A DNA stretch of 35,159 nucleotides from Prorocentrum cordatum (GCA_963575745.1 CAUYUJ010008048.1:7501-42659); one strand, 5' to 3'. Positions 19,901-29,652 are shown, counted from the first letter of the stretch. A program made the numbers and translations. The notes: a model not told the origin generated them from the sequence alone.

Positions 19901-22900
19901 CTGCCTCCAGCGCCGCCGCCGCCCCCAGCAGTGGCTGCGGCTGCTGGTGGACCTGGGCCGACTGCAGCTGCCGATGGACCTGGGCCGCCTGGACCGTCCT
20001 CGCCATCGTCACCACCGTGGCCGTCGTCATTGTCCCAACAATCTGGTAAGTCCAAGAATTGCGTCTGAAGGTCTCCACGGTAGATGATCCGATTGGCAAG
20101 GTAGGGTGGAACCCGATTCGTGCCTGCATCTTTCACGCTCCCATCTAATGCTGGATGCCCTGCCAATGACAATTTTTGCAAGCACAAGTCCGTGTTGTTT
20201 ACCTTCGCCAATGTGTTTGCAAACCTTCGTACATTGACTTCAGACGACTCCACATGTTCTACAATCTCATTTTTTCGCAAGGTGATAGATGCATACGCCT
20301 CCGAATGCCTGCCAGATAAAAGAATCCCCCGATGGAGTTGCGCATGATCACGTTCAATTCCAATCTCAATGTTGCTGGAGAATATTGCACAACGACAAAA
20401 TCGACGTAGCTCAGGATGAATCGACCAATCCTCACCGTAGATGATGCGAATCACATCGTTCCGAAGTCCACCAGGTGGGCGACTGAACAATCTGATCATC
20501 TGAGGGTGTACTCTCACGCCAGCTCTTGAATCTCGATCGTACATGGACATGCTGATGAATAACCCTGATCGCGCCTTGCGTTCGTTGTAGTGGCCAACGG
20601 ACAACGCCCGGGCTGGAAGATCATAGTATGGGCTCAGCCGCAAGCGCAACTCCGACAGAACATACCGTCTCGCATCAGAGAAATTCTGGACAATCCTTGA
20701 GAGAAACAGCTTTGCGCTCAAGTGCGTGCGAAGGTTGCTCAAAATGAAATCAGAGACCCTGCCTCGGAAATCTCAAGGATAAACACACTGGCGTAAAGAC
20801 TAAAGAAATGGACGCAGCATTAGAAATACATATGAGTGCGTGTATGTCGTGCGTGATGCAACGTGTTGTTAGCGACGGGCATACTTTGTGGCATTGATAC
20901 CTCACATCACAAATATAATGTTATTGATGTTGTCAGTGTTGTTTGATGTTCGTTTGAACGCGTTTTGATTGCTGTTCGTTTGCGCTGTTTTTATGTTGAT
21001 CTGACGTGGCGTTGATCTTGGGCAGGGGCCCTCGCGGGGCCTTGGCCTTCACTTGAGCCTCTTGGGCCTTCGGCACGCACCAGCGCAAAGATGTTTTCAG
21101 AACATGCCCCAGTCCTCGTACTAACCTGATCTCGAAAACCGTGTATCTCTGAAATGAACAGGACGTGTGACAAGTCGCAGCTTTGCCGAACGAAATCTTC
21201 AAGCGCCCCACAGCATATCTCGGGTACTCGACGGCCTCTCATGGCACAGGCCTTGAGGTCGGCTATCAAACCATGTTCCTCGGGGGGAGGGGGTCTGTCG
21301 ACCGTTCCACACGGCCCTCCTCGTAATCATGAGTTCTCCACCCCCTCCTCCTTCCTCCTCATGGTCCTCCTCATCATCCAGTTATCCTCCTCCGCCTCCT
21401 CTTACCTCTTCCCCCATCCACCCCCTTCTTCCCTCCCCTTGGCCCCCTCCCCGTCTCCCTCTGACTGCCTCTTACGTTCGGGGCGCCCCGGGACGCATGC
21501 AGGACATTTATCTTCAGGGCGCAACGTAGGGTCCCCAGGGGGCCCCAAGGCGATTGCCCCTGAGTGGCCCCAAGAGGGCTTCTGGAGTCTGGAGGGGGGT
21601 CCGAAGTTTCGCTGGATGAAACAATAAGCGTGTTGAAGTCGAACGTGGTATGTAATGCGGTGTGTCTACCGATTCTGCCCCCCCCCAAAAAAAAACGCCT
21701 TCACTTTTCAGTTAGAGGTGGCTCGCTGAGGACTACAGCGTGGACCTTATGGACCCGCAAACAGCCGGGGGCTCGCATCGCATTGCATTGCCCTGAATGC
21801 CTTTGCATTCCTGATCGATTCATGGTTGTGCCTTGCAGTGATTGAAGTGCCTTGCTGTGCTTTGCAATGCTACCACTTATCTTTATTGCGTTGCATTGGT
21901 GTCCATTGCGCCACATAGATTGCACCGCTGCGATTGCGCCGCATTGATTGCACCATCTTGATTGCACTGGCTAGTCCGCAAGAGACCACTGTTTGGAGTC
22001 CATGACGGCAAACCCCCTCTTCAACGTTCAAGGCGTGCCACTGCCGCAGCAGAAGTGCAACTCATAGCTCCTCCCCTGCCCTCTCATCCTCTTCAAGTGA
22101 CAAGTGGCTCACCAGCCCTCTTTTCCTTCGATCTGTCTCCATGCCCCCCCAGCGGCTGTCCTTGCAGCGCCGGTGCTCGTGGCAGGGGCAAAGCTTGCAA
22201 AAGTCGTTCATGCTTTCGAGGAGCTCGGCAAAGATAGCAACTATTATGATAAACCCCCAGAACAGCTCACTATGAAAAGCTTGAGTTGCTCTGAGAAGGT
22301 GGGTCCCCTTCTCATGGTCTCCCCTAGGGGCGCCAGGTACGGCATCAAGGGGGTACCAGCTGCGTACAATGAGGTGTCGACGTTCCCGAAACCATTGTGA
22401 TATGGTAACCAGCACCCCCCATGCGCGCCCGCCACCAAAGACGGGTGGGCCCGATTTGAAACATGATGCCCACAAGGTTCTATCTCCCGGTTGCGCTTAG
22501 ATGGGCGCACGAGCGAGAAGCTACACATGTTGCTGCACATCGTTCGCTTGGGTTGCACTTTGGGCCGCGCCTGGGGCCCGGGATATTGGCTTCTGGGGTT
22601 GGAGGGGCATCGAGGAAGGACGGGCATTCATGCGATTGCACTTTCATGTCAAACCTTCGGCCCCACGACCCCACGAGCCCCTTAGAAGGAGCGGCGTTGA
22701 GAATCAAAAGGCGCCTTTGTGCCAGAACAAATCGAAGTGTTTTTTTTAGGCTGCGGAGGTGGAGCGGAGGTGCTGCGGGGCTGGAGATGGACGGGAGGAG
22801 GGAGGAGGTACGACGAAGAAGATTGGCATATGTGTGCTTAGCGAACGAAATACAACAACGTGCAGCCTTGTGCGACGCATGCATTTAAGCGACTACGTCC

Positions 22901-25495
22901 TGTGAGCCTCTCTCGGATGAAGGCTTCACGCGACCATTTGTGATGCAATATGTAAGCTGCACTCTCAATTTGCGGCTTGATTTCCTCGTAGGCTTCTAGG
23001 TGACCCAGCATTCTCTGTTCAATAAGTTCAATTACATGGTATGTACCAGGAATCACAATGATATGGGATGTGTCCAAGGCATGGTCGCGAGGGTCAGGAT
23101 TATCATCTTCAGGAATGTCGTATTCGCCGCCCGCAGACGTGCGCGCTCGATCGATTTTTGCTTCCGGGCCCGAATCCAATGCCATCGAGAAATATTTTCC
23201 AATCAAGTGTTGAGTAAGATCCCAGTCGACTGACTCAAGCCTGTGGGCATGGAACCAACAGTGCGCTTTGTGCGCGGAGCTGGTGTGGTTCGCGCCCAGG
23301 CCCGCAGGTGGAAGTATATGTCGAGAAAAACCAGCATTCACAACGCTGCCATATGACTTCATGGCCCAATCAAAAACAGTTTCGTCATACTCTTCATTCC
23401 GTGAGAGGCTGACCATGTTAAGGAATGCTTGTTCAACTTCGTCTATTTGATCACCTCGGAGGTAAGAGTACTCAGTCAGAAGCCAGTTACGGTTTCCCTG
23501 AGGACTCGAGTCCATCAATCCAACAAGAATCCCATCTTCTTGAATCATTCGGCAATGCACGTCCTGCATGTGGACCATCCATGCAACGTCCAGATAAAGC
23601 CTGTACCGAGAAATCACAGCAGGGCTAGGGTAAACGGCGCTCTTCAAAAGTTGATGGCCTGCTTGAGCTGCCGCTGCTGGAAAGCACCGCATCGCTCTTT
23701 CCATGATCAGCTGCAACGGGTTCCGCTGGACACCATAGACGCTCACGCTTCTGACATGGAACGAAAAAACAAGGCAGCGGATGAGAAACGTAGCAGAATA
23801 TTGGCCCTTAAACTGGCTATCGAGGCGGAATTTTCCTCCTCGGGATGAAGTGCGAACCCAGGTATCGCTAGTGAAATCATCGATCACCAAGCTCGCAGCA
23901 CAAGCGTCGAGCCACTCGACATATGTCTCCAACAGGCCTCGGCTCTCCGCACAGCTCTCGACGATGGCTGGGTGCCAAGCCCGCAGAGACGACGATATCT
24001 GCATGAACATCTCACGCTGCATAATATCTTTCCTGGGCTCAATGTGGAGATCATCTGGATCCCCCTCATCGGGTGGCGGCTGAGGCTGAGGCGGCCGAGC
24101 TGGCGCAGGGCCAGCGCCGGAGCAAATGTTGCGCCATTCCGTGTGAAGACAAGCGAGCCTTGAACATTTGCTCCTGGTGTCAAAGACAAGGTGAAACCAA
24201 CATCTGGCGCAGCACAATGCGGCAAGACAGGCAGGAAGTTGGAAACATGTTATGGGCGTGTCAGACACCCCCAGCTCATCCTGCCACCTTCAGAGGGCAA
24301 GCTCAAACAAAAAAACATTATCCCAGTGCGACCCGACCTAGGAGTTGGAACCCCTAGGAAAGCAGCATTAGTAGTAACAGTAACGCTAAGCTAAAGCTAA
24401 GCTGAAGCTAAGCCACAGCTAAGCTAAAGCTAAGCTAAAGCTGAGCTCAAGCTAAGCTAAAGCTAAGCTAAAGCTAAGCTGAAGCTGAGCAGCAGCTAAG
24501 CTACAGTTAAGCTACAGCTAAGCTAAATATAAGTTAAAGCTAAGCTAAATCTAAGCTGAAGCTAAGCTAACTCTAAGCTAAAGCTAAGCTAAAGCTAAGC
24601 TACAGCTAAGCTCAAGCTAAACTAAAGTTATGCTAAAGCTAAGCTAAAGCTAAGCTAAACGCTAAGCGAAAAGCTAAGCGAAACGCTAAGCTAAAGTTAA
24701 GCTACAGCTAAGCTAAAGCTAAGCTACAGCTAAGCTAAAGCTAAAGCTAAAGCTAAAGCTAAAGCTAAAGCTAAAGCTCGCAGGGGACTTGGGGGAACCG
24801 CTCCCAGGGGACTGGGGGAACCGCCCGGGGCGCTTTGCACTGCCTGGCCCCTTTAAGCTAAGAGAGTAAGAACCCTTCTGAACCTTCTAGGCAGAGCCTA
24901 GGTAGGGAATAACGGTGAAGGGTGAGGAGGGTGGAGGGAGGAGGGTGAATCCAGGGTGAAGTGACAAGGGGGCAGGGGAGAGACAAGATGTTTGCTCACA
25001 CCACCTGGCGACTTTCTGACGCACTGGAGTCCCGAGCTGCATGTCCAGGCAGTCCAACATGTCAGCGGCTGCCTCTTCAGTTAAAATATAGAAATGGTGC
25101 TTGGGTCTGAATAGTCCGCACTCTGCTGCAATAGTGTCGAAGGGCGTTTCCAGAAGAATTGCATCCACAACGTCAACGCAGACAGAGTGAGGAACTGACG
25201 CACCATTGTAATTCAGAGCAGCCCTACGATCTGGCGACATTTGAGAAAGGCTGTCCGTCAACATACCTTGAAATCTGATCAACGCCACGCCAACAATTTT
25301 GTGTTCAAGCCTCTTGAAATCATCCGGAAACGGCGGTTGGCCCGTGGAGTGTTCCCAGGACACTCGACAATTTTCGACTGCATTTGCAATGTGTGTTCGA
25401 AAGATCTGATCCAGTTTTGGCGGTGGCACGCTGCTTCTTTGCCTTCTCCTGAGAAGGTCTCTCTCGGCTTGGCCGACGACCCAACATATGTACAT
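16930..25495 (-). CDS. five-exon gene, 1,512 aa, putative RNase H-like (transposase-type) protein
   Basis: Inferred exons 25495-25005, 24287-22908, 20758-19953, 19041-18272 and 18021-16930 total 4,539 bases, exactly 1,512 codons plus stop, with phases 2, 2, 1 and 0 matching at the four junctions. ATG 25495 lies 24 bases after a leader relic. Within exon 2, YLDVAW is followed by a hydrophobic strand ending MDSSPQGNRNWLL (Asp423), then PPAGLG (about 490), ALDSGPE (Asp535, Glu539) and VIPGTYHVIEL (about 575-585). Exon 3 has NIEIGIERDHAQLHR (Glu759). The ordered acidic residues after short hydrophobic strands suggest an RNase H/DDE-like fold, and from memory the DSSPQ, D-x-G-x-E and PG-x-x-H pattern recurs in a large uncharacterised dinoflagellate family. 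Neither point is verified. Exon 5 ends in basic RGRGRGR and Ser/Asp-rich stretches at a genuine stop. Confidence 0.6.
18022..18271 (-). other. inferred intron 4 of the five-exon gene (GC-AG, 250 bp)
   Basis: The donor is ATGGAG|GCTTTCCAG and the acceptor is ACCCAG|GCTTTGCAG, both in phase 0. AGGCTTT is present at both junctions. The intron contains a TCC/GGA microsatellite (about 18118-18240) whose translation would otherwise give a meaningless Arg-rich tail. A stop lies just upstream of the acceptor frame. Confidence 0.6.
19042..19952 (-). other. inferred intron 3 of the five-exon gene (GT-AG, 911 bp)
   Basis: The donor is GGCCCAG|GTCCACCAGCA in phase 1. The acceptor is CCCCCAG|GTCCACCAGCG behind a C/T-rich tract. 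CCCAGGTCCACCAGC, 15 bases, is present at both junctions. An alternative donor 24 bases upstream, also at CCCAG|GTCCA, keeps the frame. The intron carries GCTGCC/GCCGCC repeats and an alternating purine-pyrimidine stretch at 19590-19680. Confidence 0.65.
19590..19680. repeat. alternating CG/CA/TG dinucleotide stretch (possible Z-DNA)
   Basis: The run includes GTGCGCGCACGCATGTAT and GTGCACACGTGCGCGCGCAT, nearly perfect alternating purine-pyrimidine with local palindromes. It lies in an inferred intron. Left-handed DNA potential is inferred from composition only. Confidence 0.55.
20759..22907 (-). other. inferred intron 2 of the five-exon gene (GC-AG, about 2.1 kb)
   Basis: The preferred donor is CGAGAGAG|GCTCAC in phase 2 and the acceptor is GAGGCAG|GGTCTC, sharing only AGG. 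An alternative GA donor at CTCACAG|GACG with acceptor CCGAG|GCAGG also keeps frame, so this junction is the least certain of the six. The intron holds a TCC tract (about 21340-21400), a degenerate GATTGCACC/GCATTGC satellite (about 21770-21970) and otherwise mixed sequence without a recognisable gene. Confidence 0.45.
21770..21970. repeat. degenerate ATTGC-type satellite
   Basis: Irregular repeats of GCATTGC, GATTGCACC, GATTGCGCC and TGCCTTGC run through this stretch inside the large intron. Units are too diverged for a single period length. Confidence 0.5.
24288..25004 (-). other. inferred intron 1 of the five-exon gene (GT-AG, 717 bp)
   Basis: The donor is CGCCAG|GTGGTGTGAG in phase 2 and the acceptor is CCCTCTGAAG|GTGGCAGG, so the split codon becomes AGG (Arg164). 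AGGTGG is present at both junctions. A stop just upstream of the acceptor supports the boundary. The second copy of the inverted-repeat satellite element (24332-24907) fills most of this intron. Confidence 0.65.
24332..24907. mobile_element. introner-like terminal-inverted-repeat element, copy 2 (576 bp)
   Basis: Inverted repeats are CCCGACCTAGG (24332-24342) and CCTAGGTAGGG (24897-24907), with one mismatch. The block order is the same as in 12205-12727: ACCCCTAGGAAAGCAGCATT, TAGTAACAGTAACG, the CTAAGCTAAAG satellite (about 24385-24777), a doubled 24-base unit and CCCCTTTAAGCTAAGAGAGT. It carries about 19 extra bases before the right end (AACCCTTCTGAACC). Orientation relative to the host gene is the same in both copies. 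Confidence 0.75.
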
Positions 25496-25519
25496 CTGGA
25501 GGCGGAACGCACTCCCTAT

Positions 25520-25535
25520 GCCAAAATGGCTATGA
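25520..25535 (-). promoter_or_regulatory. relict spliced-leader sequence upstream of the five-exon gene
   Basis: The minus strand reads TCATAGCCATTTTGGC. Thirteen consecutive bases, TAGCCATTTTGGC, match the leader core exactly. The following ATAGGG diverges from TCAAG. The relic ends 24 bases before the ATG at 25495. Confidence 0.65.
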
Positions 25536-26394
25536 TACGACGGTGGCGTGGACGCAGGCGGTGGGTGAGGGGGAATCTCAAAGGACTTGTCTGAGGGGCC
25601 GGGGGGGTATGACGCGCGGGGGCTCTGGAAGTGAAGGAGGCTTCTAAGAAGGCCGTTCCGAGCTGCTCGATTTCCCAGACAGTCCCCAGCGCCGCGTTCT
25701 GAGCAGGTCCACGCCTTCTGCCTTTACCCCAGGGCCTCTGCCTTTGCCCCAAGGCCCTCCCCCGCCGATTCGCCCCGCAAAAAACCAAAAATGGAGTTCG
25801 CACCAGAAGCCACCCAATTCCCCTTGATGTATATAGGAAGGCGCTGATAGTAATACAGCGCCTTCCCACATCAAGGGGAATCGGCCACCGGGACCGTGCC
25901 CTTTGTCATGGAATGGGCGTCCTCAGGTCCTCTCATTCTCCTTCTGATCTTCACTCTTCACTCCTGAGGGGTCTTTACGGGGTTCCGAGCTTTTCGTGCC
26001 AAATATTTTGGGACGGGTTGCAAATGCGAGCAGTAGTGAGACAAGTGTCCCCAGAGTAGCCCCAGCCTACGCGAACAGACCAGACGACGGCGGCAACAAC
26101 GACGGCGATGGCGACGACGACAACCGTCCTAAGGAGGGGCCAGAACGCCCGGGGCGGGGAGGACCCGTTAATGGCTCTGCCCCCACATTATCCGACCCAT
26201 TTTCTTCTTTCGATTATTTTCTGCCCTTCCTCCTCACAACCGCCCTCGTCCGTGCGCCCTTCACCCCCATCGTCCCGCCCTTGCTCCCCCTCCTCCCTGA
26301 CGCGCTTCCCCTCCTCATGATCCTTTCCTCCTGATCGTCGTCTTCCCCCTGTTCCACCTCCTCGTTTTCCTCGCGCTCCTCCTCACCTGATATG
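25536..26394. other. upstream flank, no gene seen apart from a hairpin
   Basis: GC-rich sequence upstream of the five-exon gene. The gene's frame stays open for about 100 bases past the leader relic but is Pro-rich and probably not translated. The hairpin at 25817-25881 is annotated separately. Confidence 0.4.
25817..25881. repeat. 65-bp hairpin / short inverted repeat
   Basis: ATTCCCCTTGATGT (25817-25830) pairs with ACATCAAGGGGAAT (25868-25881). GGAAGGCGCTG (25836-25846) pairs with CAGCGCCTTCC (25856-25866). A 9-base loop (ATAGTAATA) and a small internal bulge remain. Twenty-five perfect base pairs in 65 bases are unlikely by chance. It could be a MITE relic or a structured RNA stem. It lies about 320 bases upstream of the five-exon gene's start. 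Confidence 0.65.
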
Positions 26395-26450
26395 ATCCCT
26401 CCTCTCCTCCTCCTCCTCCTCCTCCTCCTCCTTCTCCTCCTCCTCCTTCT
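26395..26450. repeat. TCC microsatellite
   Basis: A near-pure CTCCTC tract immediately beyond the 3' end of the minus-strand gene relic. It reads as poly-Glu in that relic's frame, so the relic's true end is probably upstream of it. Confidence 0.7.
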
Positions 26451-26559
26451 CAGCATAGCGCCCTTCTCTGCTGTGAGGTTTGCTTTGCGTTTGGCGTTTG
26501 GGGCGCCTCTGACGTTGGAGGTTACTCAACGTTTTGCTTGGGGCACTTTGAGGGCATGG

Positions 26560-27663
26560 AAGAAATTCACTATGCCCTGGTTGAGCCCCCATCGGCTCCC
26601 CGCGGTCGCGACCATTTCCGCCTTTGCCACCGCGCGGCCTGTTCTCTTCCTGGGCCGTCTCCTCGCGAATGAGCTGGGCCCGCCTGGGCGTCTGCGCCCG
26701 CTCGCCCTGCGTCTTGTGGGTGCACTCGCGGAAGGACATGCTGGAGGCGGCACCGCCCCCGGTCGTCGGGCCACCGAACACCGCGCCCAGGCCTCCGTAG
26801 TTTCCGTAGTTTGGATGCTTCGCGTTCCGCTCGACCACCAGCTCGATTTGCTTTCGTCGGCAAATGAGCTGCTCGAAGTAGGCCAGTTTCGGGGTGTTGA
26901 GCTGGTCCACCTGGCGGGCCCGCCTAAGCACCTCGGCGTTGTTCCTGTGTTCGTGGAGAGCCGCGGCGCACTCGCCGACGCCGCTGTCTTGCCTCCACCC
27001 GTCCAGGTAGACCACCATGGAGCCCGGACCGTCTCGCACCAACTCCAGGCACTCCAGCGCCGCCCTCGGCGGGGGGAACGGTAATCGTCGAAGTTCTCCT
27101 CGGTGAAGAGCTGCGCCCCATCGTGGAGCGCCAGGTTGCGCTTGCCATGATTGCGGTGGATGCCGAAGATCCGCGAGTCGCCCTCGGACTCCTCGCGCGT
27201 CTGCTTCCACTCGTCGACCTTGTTCGCCGAGACCCGCTCAACGAAACGCTTCTGCCCCAGCCAGTCGACAACTCCCAGCGACCCGAGAGTCATGAACCGC
27301 TGGTCGTCCTCCAAATCCTGGGAAGCTCCTTGCCAAAATGGTCGTTCCCCGTCTCATGCAACAGCCACATGACCTCCTCGGCGCCCTCGAGATCGATATC
27401 CCCGAGGATGGCCGCCTGCACTTTAGCTTGACGCCTGAACTGATCCAGCTGCGCTCGAGAGTTCCCGTCGTCGTCTAGCAGCGAGTCGCGATGTCCCCAA
27501 GGAGAACTGCGTTCCACGCGACATTGCGATGCCGATTCTTGTTGAGATCGAGAATATGAATGCCCAGGCCTGGCAGGAGGCACGCCCACCGCCCGCCCGG
27601 AACACGATATAGAAAAACACGAAAATGCCACACCAGACCATTCTTGGCATCAAGATTGTGGAC
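26560..27663 (-). pseudogene. frameshifted relic of an unrecognised protein gene
   Basis: Protein-like sequence continues across three reading frames on the minus strand. 27663-27478 reads NLDAKNGLVWHFRVFLYRV and later DLNKNRHRNVAWNAVLLGD, then a stop. About 27485-27325 reads DDDGNSRAQLDQFRRQAK and later HETGNDHFGKEL. About 27325-27090 reads DLEDDQRFMTLGSLGVVDW and later FTEENFDDYR. About 27082-26560 reads PPRAALECLELVRDGPG and later VDQLNTPKLAYFEQL and RRKQIELVVERN. The shifts fall near 27480, 27325 and 27085, the last in a C run. This could be a decayed gene, sequencing error in homopolymers, or very short introns. From memory a VDQ-N-x2-x-LA-x-FE type motif occurs in repeated dinoflagellate families, possibly retroelement-linked. 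This is unverified. Confidence 0.5.
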
Positions 27664-28379
27664 GAGGAGTTGCGGCTCCCCGCGTCAAGTGAGGGAGTCC
27701 AGCAGACTGGCCGCTGTGAAGGGTCCTCTGACACGCAACGCCGCGATCACCAGTTCGCCCCCAGCTGCCAGGACGTCAGTGATCGCCTGGGCCCGCTTGG
27801 GCCGCGCATTGGCCACGCCACAACGAGGCAAATCACCAACCCAGCCGTGCCCGCGAACAGCGCGACGATCGCGCCCACGAGAACGAGGTACCTGGCTGGC
27901 TCTGGCGCAGGACAACTGCACTCACAATGCGGCGCTCACATTGCGTAGCTGGACAAGTCGGTCCAGTAGTGGTCGCGCGCGTCAGGATGGAAAACACAAG
28001 GCAGGCCGAGGCTACCGAGGCGGCCTCACACTGCAAGCCGAATGTGGTCAAATGTCGCGCGGCGCCAGGCCGTGTGGAAATCGGCTCGGCGAGCCAGGTC
28101 ATGAGAGAACGAGCGCAAATTTGCCAACAGATCGTGTACGCCTAACGGGAAGGAGGCAAACACAATAACATTTCACATGTGTGGGCTAAGTTACGTGGTG
28201 TAAACTACGTGGTGACGAGGCCCATTTTTCCATACATTAAAGTTCGATTCCCCATCGAAAACATAAGGAAAACCTGAGGCAAGCTTCGAAACACTGAAGG
28301 AACGCGGAGCCCCTCCCCAACGAAAAGGGTTCCTTCTTCAGGGCCCCGGCTGTATACTTGGTGCAGGCCAGGCTGCAAC
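27664..28379. other. no gene seen
   Basis: Mixed GC-rich sequence upstream of the frameshifted relic. A 5' continuation of the relic may lie here, but I could not follow a protein-like frame. Confidence 0.4.
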
Positions 28380-29200
28380 GAGGCGGCCGCGGGCGGCAAC
28401 GTGGCACCACCTCTCCAGACCCACGCAATGCACGAGGCGGCAACAGGGCGGCAACGGGGAGAAACCTCGGTGGAACCACCCAGCGCACGAGGCGGCAATG
28501 AGGCGGCAACGGGCGGCAACGTGGCAAAACCTCGCTGGACCCACCCAGCGCTCCAGGCGGCAGCGAGGTGGCAACGAGGCGAAACCTCGGCAGACTCACC
28601 CAGTGCACGCGTGGGCAACGAGGCAGCAACGGACGGCAACGTGGCGAAACCTCGCCAGACCCACCGAGCGCACGAGGCGGCAACGAGGCGGTAACGAGGC
28701 GGCAACGAAGCGGCAACGGGCGGCAACGTGGCGAAACCTCGACCGATCCACCCAGCGCAGGAGGCGGCAACGAGGCGGCAATGGGGCGAAAAGGAACCCA
28801 CCAGGACTGGACCTAAACGTTGCTGTTCGTTTGGTTGTCGTTTTGTTGTTCGTTGTGCTCTAGCTATTACCTTGTACATCCCTCCCAACACGAAAAACAA
28901 AACACCGCTTAAGTTCAGCAAACCAGCGTTCAAGTCCAGCCCTGGAACCAGCGCACGAGGCGGCAACGAGGCGGAAACGGGCGGCAACGGGGCCAAAGAG
29001 GACCCACCCAGCGCATGAGGCGGCAGCGAGGCGGCAACGGACGGCGACGTGAAGAAAATCCTGCAGGACCCACCCAGCGCACGAGGCGGCAACGAAGCGG
29101 CAACGGGGCGAAACTTCGACAGACCCACCCAGCGCACGCGTGGGCAACGAGGCGGCATCGGGCGGCACCGTTGAACAGCCTCGCTGGGCCCAACCAGTTC
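28380..29200. repeat. CGAGGCGGCAACG minisatellite array
   Basis: Two blocks (about 28380-28790 and 28950-29200) are built from CGAGGCGGCAACG and CGGGCGGCAACGTGGCGAAA units. Higher-order repeats of about 60-70 bases end in CAGACCCACCCAGCGCACG. Between them, 28791-28950 is unrelated and contains TTTGGTTGTCGTTTTG-like sequence. The long frames on either strand, rich in PPRCRL-type repeats, are products of the array. Confidence 0.8.
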
Positions 29201-29387
29201 CTGAGGGAGACAAGTAAGGACCCCTAAGTGCACGCCCTTTTTGGGGAACGAAGTCAGAATGAGAATGGTGATGCTTGCACAGAAGAAGACAGTCACATGG
29301 CATGCGAGTTTCCTTCCGAATGTGTAGAAGCATCCTTCTAAACACAATGCGCCCGAGGCTTTGTCCGCCACCGCGCCCAGGCGGCCG

Positions 29388-29652
29388 CTGCGGCGCCGCT
29401 GCTCCGAGGCTCCACGGCACGCAGCCCGCCGCCCCGCAGAACGCCAAGCAGTGCCACGAGGCGGCCGTGGCCGCGGATACTACGCCGGGCGGCGGCGGAC
29501 ATCACGCTGGGCGGCGCAGCACCTTGGCCGCCACCGCGCCGGCCGCGGCGGCGCTGGCGGCTCCGAGGTTCCACAGCCTGCGCTCCGCTGTCCCGCACGC
29601 CGCCAACCAGCGCCACGAGGCGGCCGCGGAGGTGGACATCACCATCGCGGCT
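29388..29652. repeat. imperfect tandem duplication, about 159-bp spacing
   Basis: 29388-29490 and 29547-29652 share the order GCTCCGAGG, TTCCAC/CTCCAC, a Cys-or-Pro-rich stretch, then CGCCACGAGGCGGCCG. The plus-strand frame is open over both copies (QCHEAAVAAD and QRHEAAAEVD) and the minus frame is open too, so I do not assign a gene. It may be a fragment of a repetitive exon. Confidence 0.5.

Noticed and set aside
12205-24907. Long terminal repeats of a 12-kb retrotransposon
   Set aside because: The two similar 520-580 bp segments are in direct orientation, but each has its own inverted repeats, both lie in introns of genes that extend past them, and no reverse transcriptase, integrase or primer-binding site is visible between them.
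27328-27348. CCATTTTGGC on the minus strand as a leader relic
   Set aside because: It is inside protein-like sequence of the relic (NDHFGKE) and lacks the flanking leader bases, so coincidence is more likely.
28205-29371. Minus-strand open frame of 388 codons
   Set aside because: The sequence is translated CGAGGCGGCAACG minisatellite, with repeating PPRCRLV-type units whose order follows the DNA repeat. The plus strand is equally open.
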